Of a DNA stretch of 6,454 bases, positions 1 through 5,718 are shown piece by piece. A program made the translations under genes and the position numbers. The stretch is from Azoarcus sp. (lineage in GTDB: Bacteria > Pseudomonadota > Gammaproteobacteria > Burkholderiales > Rhodocyclaceae), in assembly GCA_031268685.1 (NCBI GenBank), contig JAIRWW010000171.1:1-6454 (forward strand). The letters run 5' to 3'. Under the pieces are notes generated by a model, which did no database searches, was not told the origin of the DNA, and saw nothing but the letters and a program-made list of their open reading frames with translations. Numbering within the stretch: the first letter of the stretch is position 1; every line of letters begins with the position of its first letter.

Positions 1-52
1 CGACATCGCGCGCGTGCGCACGCTCATTCGTGAAAAGGCGGGTGTGCAATGA
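1..52 (+). CDS. rpmC: 50S ribosomal protein L29, C-terminal end only
   Basis: Only the last 16 codons and the stop (TGA at 50-52) lie in the window. Read from base 2 they give [16 protein letters not shown], which matches the C-terminal helix of bacterial L29, where the pattern (R/D)IARV+TL+.+K is usual. L29 sits near the peptide exit tunnel of the large subunit. The gene runs off the left edge. Its stop overlaps the rpsQ start as ATGA, so the two are probably translationally coupled, as is usual for neighbours in the S10 operon. The assignment depends on the short tail plus its position directly before rpsQ, which is the standard order. Confidence 0.9.
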   Translation, partial: DIARVRTLIREKAGVQ

Positions 53-330
53 GCAGCGAACAAGAGCAACAAGTGCAGACGGTTCGCCGTGCGCTGGTCG
101 GGCGTGTCGTGAGCGACAAAATGGACAAGACGGTGACGGTGCTGGTCGAGCGCCGTGTGAAGCATCCGCTTTATGGCAAGATCGTGATCCGTTCGGCCAA
201 GTACCATGCCCACGTCGAAAATGGCGTGGCAGCGCATGGCGATATGGTCGAAATCGAAGAATGCCGCCCGATTTCCCGCACCAAGACGTGGCGAGTAACA
301 CAAGTGGTGGAAAAGGCGCGCGTAATCTGA
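49..330 (+). CDS. rpsQ: 30S ribosomal protein S17
   Basis: The 93-residue product is the primary 16S rRNA-binding protein S17, an OB-fold protein of the small subunit. It is slightly longer than the 84-residue E. coli protein because of a polar N-terminal extension (about residues 1-12). The core [18 protein letters not shown] (about 18-35), the KHPLYGKI segment (38-45) and the S17 signature [20 protein letters not shown] (64-83) are all present. The start ATG overlaps the rpmC stop, and a purine-rich AAAAGGCGGG lies just upstream inside rpmC. It is normally the last gene of the S10 operon. Here it is followed by a hairpin and unrelated genes, not by rplN. Confidence 0.97.
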   Translation: MSSEQEQQVQTVRRALVGRVVSDKMDKTVTVLVERRVKHPLYGKIVIRSAKYHAHVENGVAAHGDMVEIEECRPISRTKTWRVTQVVEKARVI

Positions 331-347
331 GCGCCTCGCCTTCCTCT

Positions 348-382
348 GGGCGGATCGAGCTTCCCGCTCGCCGCCCTGTTTC
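348..382 (+). terminator. hairpin after rpsQ, probable S10 operon terminator
   Basis: GGGCGG (348-353) pairs with CCGCCC (371-376). Inside it CGAGC (356-360) pairs with GCTCG (366-370), leaving a 2-base bulge (AT) and a TTCCC loop. This gives an 11-bp, nearly all-GC stem 18 bases after the rpsQ stop. The tail is TGTTTC, so the U-tract is short and termination may be incomplete or factor-assisted. The position matches the expected 3' end of the S10 operon. Confidence 0.6.
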
Positions 383-436
383 AGCGGAAAGGTGTTTCGC
401 GGATTCCGCAAGAGAAGTCCTGGATGATTCCTGTCC

Positions 437-515
437 GTTCGGGCTGAGCCGGTCGTTGTCCTTGTGGTTTCATAGCTAACGCCCTTTGACAAGCTCAGTC
501 CGGATGGCGCCATCC
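437..515. repeat. degraded REP-like inverted pair with 14-bp palindrome
   Basis: GTTCGGGCTGAGC (437-449) and, inverted, TTTGACAAGCTCAGTCCGGA (485-504) resemble the two arms of the GTTCGGGCTGAGC...TTGTCGAAGG type of extragenic palindromic repeat found in many proteobacterial genomes. Aligned on the shared CTGAGC, about two thirds of some 20 positions match, so the pair is diverged. The right arm runs into a perfect palindrome, GGATGGCGCCATCC (502-515). The element lies in the noncoding stretch between rpsQ and the reductase. No transposase is linked to it in this window. The REP assignment is recalled pattern similarity and was not searched. Confidence 0.45.
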
Positions 516-533
516 AGATCGATATCTGTTCCC

Positions 534-588
534 GATAATAAGCATGGCATCGAAACATACTTGCAAATATGTTTCGAGCGGATAGACT
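534..588 (+). promoter_or_regulatory. operator-like dyad and candidate promoter before the reductase
   Basis: TCGAAACATA (550-559) and TATGTTTCGA (568-577) form a perfect 10-bp inverted repeat around CTTGCAAA. The 28-bp size and AT-rich centre suit a dimeric repressor or activator site. Two weak sigma-70 placements fit. One is a GATAAT (534-539) -10 box immediately upstream of the dyad, which lacks a clear -35. The other is TTGCAA (561-566) and TAGACT (583-588) with a 16-bp gap, where the dyad would cover the -35. Either arrangement would allow repression of the downstream gene. The cognate regulator is not in the window. Confidence 0.45.
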
Positions 589-604
589 TCCGAAAGTCTT
601 TCTT
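584..604 (+). other. small leader hairpin followed by T-rich run
   Basis: AGACTT (584-589) pairs with AAGTCT (594-599) around a CCGA loop, and TTTCTT follows (599-604). It lies in the presumed leader of the reductase gene, upstream of the GGAG ribosome-binding site at 619-622. The stem is only 6 bp with two GC pairs, so it may be chance. If real it could act as a weak attenuator. Confidence 0.2.
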
Positions 605-628
605 GAACGAACATGCCCGGAGCAGATC

Positions 629-1483
629 ATGACGCAAGCCGCTTCCCAGCCCTTCGCTTCCCAGCCCTTTATCGCCCTGAACGATGGCAGCCGGATTCCC
701 CAGCTCGGTCTGGGTACATGGCAAACGCAGGAAACCGAGGCTGCGGCCAGCGTCGTCGCAGCGTTTGAAGCGGGCTACCGCCTGGTAGACACCGCGGCAA
801 TCTACGGCAATGAAAGCGGAGTCGGAGCGGGTTTGCGGGCGTCCGGTCTTGCGCGCGAACAATTCTTCATTACGACAAAACTCTGGAACGACAGCCAAGG
901 CTACGATGAAGCCTTGCGCGCCTTCGACGAAAGCCTGAAGCGCCTGCAACTGGATTATGTCGATCTGTACTTGATCCACTGGCCCGCGCCACGCCTGGGG
1001 CGTTATCTCGATAGTTGGCGCGCGCTGATACGCTTGCAAGAAGAAAAGCGGGCAAGGTCGATCGGCGTCTCCAACTTCCAGATTGCGCACCTCCGCAAAA
1101 TCATGGACGAAACCGGTGTGACGCCTTCGGTCAACCAGATCGAACTGCATCCGGATTTCCAACAGCGGGAATTGCAGGCATACCACGCAACGCATGGCAT
1201 CCAGACGCAATCATGGAGTCCGCTTGGACAAGGGGCGCTTCTTGGGAACGACTGCGTGCGCCAGATTGCAGCCAAGCACGGCAAAACGGCAGCGCAGGTC
1301 GTCATTCGCTGGCATCTAGACAACCGCTTGCTGACGATCCCCAAATCCGCGCATGCCGAGCGCATTGCAGAGAACTTCGCGGTGTTCGATTTCGCCCTTG
1401 ATAAAGACGATCTTGCCCGCATGGCGTCGCTGGATAGTGACGACAAGCGCATCGGGCCGCATCCAGACACGGCGAATTTTTGA
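629..1483 (+). CDS. aldo/keto reductase (2,5-diketo-gluconate reductase-like, AKR5 type)
   Basis: The 284-residue product is a soluble (beta/alpha)8-barrel oxidoreductase that reduces aldehydes or ketones with NAD(P)H. The family tetrad is complete: D54 and Y59 in LVDTAAIYGNE, K84 in TTKLWN and H117 in DLYLIHWP. The GVSNF motif is at 146-150, NQIELHP follows, and the C-terminal nicotinamide-cofactor motif TIPKSAHAERIAEN is present. Length and motifs fit DkgA/DkgB-like bacterial enzymes, which act on 2,5-diketo-D-gluconate, methylglyoxal and other small carbonyls; the true substrate is not readable. The ATG at 629 is preferred because GGAG (619-622) precedes it by 6 bases. The longer in-frame start at 569 would lie inside the dyad and adds a stretch unlike the family. 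The gene appears monocistronic and converges on the peptidase gene. Confidence 0.93.
   Translation: MTQAASQPFASQPFIALNDGSRIPQLGLGTWQTQETEAAASVVAAFEAGYRLVDTAAIYGNESGVGAGLRASGLAREQFFITTKLWNDSQGYDEALRAFDESLKRLQLDYVDLYLIHWPAPRLGRYLDSWRALIRLQEEKRARSIGVSNFQIAHLRKIMDETGVTPSVNQIELHPDFQQRELQAYHATHGIQTQSWSPLGQGALLGNDCVRQIAAKHGKTAAQVVIRWHLDNRLLTIPKSAHAERIAENFAVFDFALDKDDLARMASLDSDDKRIGPHPDTANF
641..669 (+). repeat. 15-bp tandem duplication near the reductase start
   Basis: GCTTCCCAGCCCTT occurs at 641-654 and again at 656-669, a period of 15 bases. In the protein it yields ASQPF twice in a row (residues 5-14), ahead of the first barrel strand. The duplication keeps frame and probably arose by replication slippage. 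The copy number may vary between strains. Confidence 0.75.
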
Positions 1484-1490
1484 GAGGAAG

Positions 1491-1508
1491 GCCGGTTTCC
1501 ATACCGGC
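1491..1508. terminator. weak hairpin between convergent genes
   Basis: GCCGGT (1491-1496) pairs with ACCGGC (1503-1508) around a 6-base loop, 7 bases after the reductase stop. There is no U-tract on either side, so intrinsic termination is doubtful. The place is right for a 3' boundary of two converging genes. The rest of the 89-base gap holds nothing clear. Confidence 0.3.
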
Positions 1509-1572
1509 GTCCCTCGTCGTATCCGTGCGGCGTGATATCTCTCATCCGCCTGTCCGGTTCTGTGCCTGTAGC

Positions 1573-2427
1573 TCACGGCTTCATCCTGTCGCCGCCGCCG
1601 TTGGAATTTTCCGAGGTATTCCTCCCCATACCGAAACCCGTGGCGAAGCGGAAACCACTTGCCTGTGCTTCGCCCTCGGCGGTGTCGAGGCCGTAATAAG
1701 CAGACAACTGCGCATAGACGGCTGGAAATTCAGCGCGCAGGCTAAGGGGCGTCTCGAAAAACGCCTCGGAAGCGACAGCGAAAAACTCGCCGGGATTGCT
1801 TGCGGCGTAGGGGTCGAGAATCGTCTCTATGCCTGAATCGTCCAGCCGGCACAGACGCCCGTAAGCGGTCGTGAAAACATCCGCCCATTGCCGCCGCGAC
1901 ATGCCGGGCAGCAAGCGTGGGAAACCGTCGGCGTTGCCGTTGGCCATGTCGAGCTTGTGGGCAAATTCGTGGACGATGACGTTGACGCCGGGGCCTGGGG
2001 AGCCGCCGTCGAACCACGCCACAATGACCGGCCCGTCCCTGCGGGCTTCACCGAGTAGCTGGTCGTTGTATTCATGAACGATGCCTGCTTCGTCCATCAC
2101 TTGGCGCGGCACGACGAAATCGCCAGGATAGACGATGATGCCCACCCAGCCGCGATAAGCGGCGAGACCCCGCTTCAGGATAAGCAGGCAGGCTTGCAGA
2201 GCGATAGAAAGCATGATGTCGTCGTTGATACGCAGGCCGCGCGCGCCGTAGAACTCTTTTTCGCCGAGAAATGCCACGGCCAGAGCGCGCAAGCGGAGGC
2301 GCGCTTCTTCCGGCAAAAAATCCAGAAACGGCAGGCGCGCTTCTACCCGCGCCCAGAGTTCGGGCGTGGGCGTAGCAATCTCGCTTCTGCGGGCGCGGTT
2401 CAGCCAGCGTTTCAGTGTGTCGAACAT
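1573..2427 (-). CDS. mtfA: MtfA family zinc-dependent peptidase
   Basis: The 284-residue product resembles MtfA (peptidase family M90), a cytosolic zinc metallopeptidase. In E. coli, MtfA binds the glucose repressor Mlc and so affects ptsG expression. The zinc motif HEFAH is at 153-157 within VNVIVHEFAHKLDMANG. The downstream conserved block DPYAASNPGEFFAVASEAFFE (205-225) carries the third ligand, probably E214 or E221. The preceding GIIVYPGDF...YNDQLLGEA...GPVIVAWFD (about 97-140) is also typical. The C-terminus (about 260-284) is a polar, glycine-rich tail and looks disordered. The ribosome-binding site is poor, so the start is the least certain part. No Mlc or phosphotransferase gene lies nearby, so the Mlc link may not hold here. 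Confidence 0.93.
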   Translation of the reverse strand: MFDTLKRWLNRARRSEIATPTPELWARVEARLPFLDFLPEEARLRLRALAVAFLGEKEFYGARGLRINDDIMLSIALQACLLILKRGLAAYRGWVGIIVYPGDFVVPRQVMDEAGIVHEYNDQLLGEARRDGPVIVAWFDGGSPGPGVNVIVHEFAHKLDMANGNADGFPRLLPGMSRRQWADVFTTAYGRLCRLDDSGIETILDPYAASNPGEFFAVASEAFFETPLSLRAEFPAVYAQLSAYYGLDTAEGEAQASGFRFATGFGMGRNTSENSNGGGDRMKP

Positions 2428-2462
2428 CGAAAGTATGCGGAACTTCGGGAGGCTGGGATTGT

Positions 2463-2502
2463 GGCTTGTTCAAGCCAGAAAAGCATCGGCTTGTCCAAAG
2501 CC
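2463..2502 (-). promoter_or_regulatory. two related dyads upstream of mtfA
   Basis: GGCTTGTTCAAGCC (2463-2476) and GGCTTGTCCAAAGCC (2488-2502) are two near-identical inverted repeats starting 25 bp apart, 36-75 bases upstream of the mtfA start. With its flanking T and A, the first becomes a 7-bp-arm dyad. Tandem similar dyads in an upstream region suggest binding sites for a dimeric regulator, but they could equally be RNA hairpins in the leader. I see no convincing -35/-10 pair around them on the - strand. Confidence 0.35.
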
Positions 2503-2639
2503 CAACATCCTGCCCAAAGTCCGGCATACATACCGGCATTTTCTTTTTACGTTTGAAGCTCCAACAAGTTTCGCGCCGAATTGCCCAAGGGTATGACGAC
2601 ATAAAAGCCTGCCTGCCCTGGGCGATGGGGGGGCCTTAC

Positions 2640-3458
2640 TTACCAGCTTTTTCCCAGACCCAGCCGGTTCAGCACTTCGTGTCGCAGGCTGGTGAGCACA
2701 GGGTCGTCACGGTGGCGCGGATAAGGGCGGTCGACCGCGATCTCGGTGACGATCTTCGCCGGGCGCGGACTGAAGATGACGACGCGCTGTGCGAGGAACA
2801 GCGCTTCTTCGACATCGTGGGTGACGAGCAGTACCGAGAAACCATTCTTTTGCCAAAGCGAGACAAGTTCGCCCTGCATTTCCAGCCGCGTAAGCGAATC
2901 GAGCTTGCCCAGCGGTTCATCGAGAATCAGGAGCTTCGGGTTATTGACCAGTGCCCGCGCCAGGGCGGCGCGCTGCGCCATGCCGCCGGAGAGTTGATGA
3001 GGATAGGCTTTGGCGAAGCTTTCCAGCCCGACCTTACGCAGAGCGGCATCGACGCGGCCTTTTTCCTGTTTCAGAATGTTCTGGGCTTGCAGGCCGAGCG
3101 CGACATTGTCCCAGACCGTGCGCCACGGAAATAGCGTCGGGTCTTGAAACACCACGATGCGCGAAGGGTCGGGGCGGGTGATCGGCGCGCCGTCCTGGGA
3201 GATTGCGCCAGCAGAGGCTGGTTCCAGCCCGGCGACGAGGCGCAGGAGCGTCGATTTTCCGCAACCGCTGGGGCCGAGGAGAGCGACGAACTCGCCGGGC
3301 GCGACATCGAGATCGACGTCTTCCAGCACATCCAGGCGGCCATCGGGCGCATCGAACCCGTGGCTCACTTGCTCCACGCGGATTCTCGATGCAGCGTGCG
3401 CCGCCGCATTCGTCGTGTTTTCTTCGGGAAGCGGTTTTTTTGCGGTGGCCCCTACCAT
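2640..3458 (-). CDS. ABC transporter ATPase, sulfonate/nitrate/taurine type (SsuB-like)
   Basis: The 272-residue product is the cytoplasmic ATPase that powers import through the adjacent permease. All nucleotide-binding elements are present: Walker A GPSGCGKST (62-70), Q-loop Q105 in VFQDPTLFPWRTV, signature LSGGMAQR (156-163), Walker B LLILDE (176-181), D-loop GKLD (184-187) and switch histidine H214 in VTHDVEE. The LFPW and LSGGMAQR wording is typical of the SsuB/TauB/NrtD group. The frame is open up to 3737, but the start at 3458 is chosen because family length fits, GGGA lies 8 bases upstream and the ATG overlaps the permease stop (ATGGTAG). Upstream residues are arginine-rich shadow of the permease gene. 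It is the last gene of the operon. A 7-G run follows the stop at 2627-2633. Confidence 0.95.
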   Translation of the reverse strand: MVGATAKKPLPEENTTNAAAHAASRIRVEQVSHGFDAPDGRLDVLEDVDLDVAPGEFVALLGPSGCGKSTLLRLVAGLEPASAGAISQDGAPITRPDPSRIVVFQDPTLFPWRTVWDNVALGLQAQNILKQEKGRVDAALRKVGLESFAKAYPHQLSGGMAQRAALARALVNNPKLLILDEPLGKLDSLTRLEMQGELVSLWQKNGFSVLLVTHDVEEALFLAQRVVIFSPRPAKIVTEIAVDRPYPRHRDDPVLTSLRHEVLNRLGLGKSW

Positions 3459-4600
3459 TTGACGATTCCCTTTTGCCAGACGAGTACGCGGTCGCGCACG
3501 GTGAAAAGCAGCGAAATAAGGCTGGAAAAAATAATGGTCATAACGATCAGCGCGCCATACATATTGACGTAGGCGGCATAACCTTGCGCCCAAGTGAGAT
3601 ACCAGCCCAAGCCGGATTTGACGCCCATCATTTCGGCCACGATCAGCACCACGAAAGAAGCGCCGAAACCCATGAAAAGCCCGACGAAGACTTGTGGCAG
3701 AGCGGCGGGAATAGCCACGCGGAAGATCAGGAAGCATTCGGAAGCGCCCATAGTGCGCGCCACATCGTAATAGGCTTTATTGACGCCCGCCACGCCCGAC
3801 CATGACAGTATCGCCACCGGAAACCCGGTTGCCAGCGCGATAAGAAAGACGGAAGCGGCATGGCTCGACGGGAAAAAGAAAAAAGCGATTGGCAGCAAGG
3901 CCGTGGGCGGCAGGGGGCCGAGAAAGCGCAGTATCGGATGCACCCAGTAATTGACTGTGCGCGACCAGCCTATTGAAACGCCTATAGTGAATCCAACCGC
4001 CGCGCCCCATGCCACGCCTTCAAGCAATAGCTTGACCGAGTTATAAGCGCTGTCGGCCAAACGCGCGTAGTCGCCGACGTACACTTCTATAAGGCTGGAC
4101 GGCGGAGCGAAAAAAGGCGGCGGCAGCGCGCCCGTCTTAGCGGTGAGAATTTCCCACAGCGTCAGGAGCAGGGCGGACACCGCAATCCAGGGCGCCCCGT
4201 GGCGGAAAAGCGCGTTGGCGCCTTGCAGGAAGCCAATCCGGATACTTGCCGAGATTGTGAAAAAGGCCAACAGCGCCGCGACAGCCAAGGCCGCGATGCC
4301 GAACTCTGCGGTATAAACCCAGTCCTCGAAACCGGCGGGCGCGTTCGGCCACGCCAGAGTGATTGCGCCGAGCAGAGACCAGGCGGCGACGGTCAGCAGG
4401 CCGAACCAATGAAAACGGAAACGTCCTTCCAGCGGACTGTTCGCAGCATGCGCCGCGACGGATATTCTCGATGCTTGCGGCGCACCTGACGCACTGGGCG
4501 CACTGGACGCGCCGTGCGGATTCAGTATGGAAATACCCTGGCCCGGCGACTCCTGCCGCGGCTCTGCTGGCAAGCGCTCAAGCGTGGCACTGACACTCAT
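3452..4600 (-). CDS. ABC transporter permease with extended N-terminus (SsuC-like)
   Basis: The 382-residue inner-membrane subunit belongs to the BPD_transp_1 permease group that pairs with SsuB/TauB-type ATPases. Helices are apparent at about 66-84, 100-116, 136-152, 188-211, 231-266 (probably two), 304-326 and 348-367. The cytoplasmic EAA-like coupling loop is DVARTMGASECFLIFRVAIP (279-298). Classical SsuC proteins are about 260 residues, so this one is some 120 longer. The extra part is a polar, Ser/Ala/Pro-rich tail (1-60) followed by two likely additional helices. An alternative downstream start would remove these, but a purine-rich AAGAGAGAA precedes the ATG at 4600 and the two extra segments look like genuine helices. 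It follows the binding-protein gene by 73 bases and overlaps the ATPase gene. Confidence 0.92.
   Translation of the reverse strand: MSVSATLERLPAEPRQESPGQGISILNPHGASSAPSASGAPQASRISVAAHAANSPLEGRFRFHWFGLLTVAAWSLLGAITLAWPNAPAGFEDWVYTAEFGIAALAVAALLAFFTISASIRIGFLQGANALFRHGAPWIAVSALLLTLWEILTAKTGALPPPFFAPPSSLIEVYVGDYARLADSAYNSVKLLLEGVAWGAAVGFTIGVSIGWSRTVNYWVHPILRFLGPLPPTALLPIAFFFFPSSHAASVFLIALATGFPVAILSWSGVAGVNKAYYDVARTMGASECFLIFRVAIPAALPQVFVGLFMGFGASFVVLIVAEMMGVKSGLGWYLTWAQGYAAYVNMYGALIVMTIIFSSLISLLFTVRDRVLVWQKGIVKW
4491..4517. repeat. 9-bp-period low-complexity repeat in the permease N-terminus
   Basis: GCACTGG recurs at 4491-4497 and 4500-4506 within a 9-base period. On the coding (-) strand this gives the three-residue units GAS, SAP, SAS, GAP at about residues 30-41 of the permease. 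The segment is predicted disordered and lies before the first helix. It may vary in length between strains. Confidence 0.5.
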
Positions 4601-4638
4601 GGTGGATTCTCTCTTTCTTGCTTACGATGGCCGGGCGG

Positions 4639-4656
4639 GGCGGTTCGTGCGCCGCC
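4639..4656 (-). other. GC-rich hairpin between binding-protein and permease genes
   Basis: In the 73-base gap, GGCGG (4639-4643) pairs with CCGCC (4652-4656) around an 8-base loop, with further G/C-rich sequence on both sides that allows alternative pairings. There is no U-tract. Hairpins at this place in importer operons often protect the upstream binding-protein mRNA and lower permease expression; that role is inferred from context. Confidence 0.3.
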
Positions 4657-4673
4657 GCCTGCCATACAGGGTT

Positions 4674-5714
4674 TCACAGCACGCCAGCGTAGATATGATC
4701 GGCAAATTTCTGGGGGTCGGTGCTTGGTTTCAGCACACCGAGGTTTTTAAAATCCTGCGCGAAAAACGCTAGCTGGTCGCGCAGATCCGTATGAACCGGG
4801 TGCGCATGCATCGTGAGCTGCTTGTAAAGATGCTTCAAATCTTCCACCGTCAGATTGGCTGCGTATTTCTGGAAAATCTTCGCGCCTTCTTCCTGATGCG
4901 CGTTCGTCCAGTCATACGCCTCGACCAACGACTTCGCCAGCGCGGCCACGGCGGGGCGGTTGCTCTTGACGAGCCGCCCGCCCACGCCGATAACGCAGCA
5001 GGTCTTGTCTTGATAGGGCGGATCGGTATTGGCTGCCAGATTTATGAAGCCGCCCTTAGTGTCCCGCTCGATGCGGTACAGGGTCGGATCACTGTAGGCG
5101 ATGGCATGGATTTCGCCTTTCTCTGCTGCCAGCCCCAGCAAATCGGCCTGATAAGCTTTCCATGTCACATCACGCTCCGGGTCTATACCGTTGCGTTTCA
5201 GATAAATAGAGAAAAAATGCTTGGCGGGCTGCGCCAGATCGGGAACGCCGATAGCCTTGCCGCGCAGGTCTTCCAGCTTGGTAATACCCGTGGGTTTATA
5301 AGCGATCAGCCGCACGCATCCGCCGTGCACGCCAGCGACGATTTTTACATCGAACCCGGATTCCAGCGGCTTCAGCCAGCGATAAATCATCCCGACCGCC
5401 GCATCCGCCTTGCCGGTCGAGAGCGATTCCAGCAATTGATCGTTCGAGCCGGAATAATTGATAAGCGTCACGTCCAGCCCGTTCTTCTCAAAAATGCCGG
5501 TCTCCTTAGCGACCGCACCCCGCGTCAGGCAAAAAGACACCTGGCTCCAGGCGAAAGTCAGCGGCGTAGCCTTGGACGCTGCCTGTGCCCAGGCGCGCCC
5601 GCCAAATCCGGCCAAAGGCGCAGCCAGCGCGGCGGAGCCAGCGGCGACCAGCAGCGAGCGCCGCTTCGGATTGGGGATATCGAGCGCTGCGGTCGGATTC
5701 TCTTTGTGAGACAT
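4674..5714 (-). CDS. Tat-exported ABC transporter substrate-binding protein (NMT1/SsuA-like)
   Basis: The 346-residue product is the periplasmic binding protein of the importer. PKRRSLLVAAG (16-26) and the hydrophobic stretch to AWA-QA (cleavage probably after 43) form a twin-arginine signal. The body follows the NMT1/THI5-like fold: TFAWSQVSFCLTRGAVAKETGIFEKNGLDV (53-82), a GKADAAVG segment (101-108), DLRGKAIGVPD (149-159) and WKAYQADLLGLAAEKGEIHAIAYSDP (185-210). Four cysteines would be in the mature protein: C62, C133 in GVHGGC, and C239-C240. The start at 5714 is chosen over 5738 because GAGGGAA lies four bases upstream. First gene of the operon. Relatives bind sulfonates, taurine, nitrate or thiamine precursors, so the substrate is open. 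Confidence 0.93.
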   Translation of the reverse strand: MSHKENPTAALDIPNPKRRSLLVAAGSAALAAPLAGFGGRAWAQAASKATPLTFAWSQVSFCLTRGAVAKETGIFEKNGLDVTLINYSGSNDQLLESLSTGKADAAVGMIYRWLKPLESGFDVKIVAGVHGGCVRLIAYKPTGITKLEDLRGKAIGVPDLAQPAKHFFSIYLKRNGIDPERDVTWKAYQADLLGLAAEKGEIHAIAYSDPTLYRIERDTKGGFINLAANTDPPYQDKTCCVIGVGGRLVKSNRPAVAALAKSLVEAYDWTNAHQEEGAKIFQKYAANLTVEDLKHLYKQLTMHAHPVHTDLRDQLAFFAQDFKNLGVLKPSTDPQKFADHIYAGVL

Positions 5715-5718
5715 GGCA

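Noticed and set aside
30..479. 149-codon open frame on the + strand over rpsQ and the following gap
   Set aside because: It overlaps rpsQ in another frame, is very arginine-rich, and has no recognisable domain; typical out-of-frame reading in GC-rich DNA.
486..491. TTGACA as a -35 box for the reductase
   Set aside because: No -10 box lies 16-18 bases downstream (nearest is GATAAT 42 bases on); the hexamer is part of the REP-like arm.
569..628. Upstream in-frame ATG extending the reductase by 20 residues
   Set aside because: The start lies inside the 10-bp dyad, has no ribosome-binding site, and the family N-terminus begins after the ATG at 629, which has GGAG upstream.
476..1210. 244-codon open frame on the - strand
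   Set aside because: It is antisense to the well-supported aldo/keto reductase gene and shows no family motif.
2072..2602. 176-codon open frame on the - strand overlapping the 5' part of mtfA, possibly a frameshifted N-terminus
   Set aside because: mtfA is complete in its own frame with all family motifs, so no frameshift is needed; the overlapping part is arginine/alanine-rich shadow.
3459..3737. N-terminal extension of the ABC ATPase frame by 93 residues
   Set aside because: It lies wholly within the permease gene, is arginine-rich, and the ATG at 3458 gives the normal family length with a ribosome-binding site.
3203..3805. 200-codon open frame on the + strand
   Set aside because: Antisense to the ATPase and permease genes, Arg/His-rich, with no motif.
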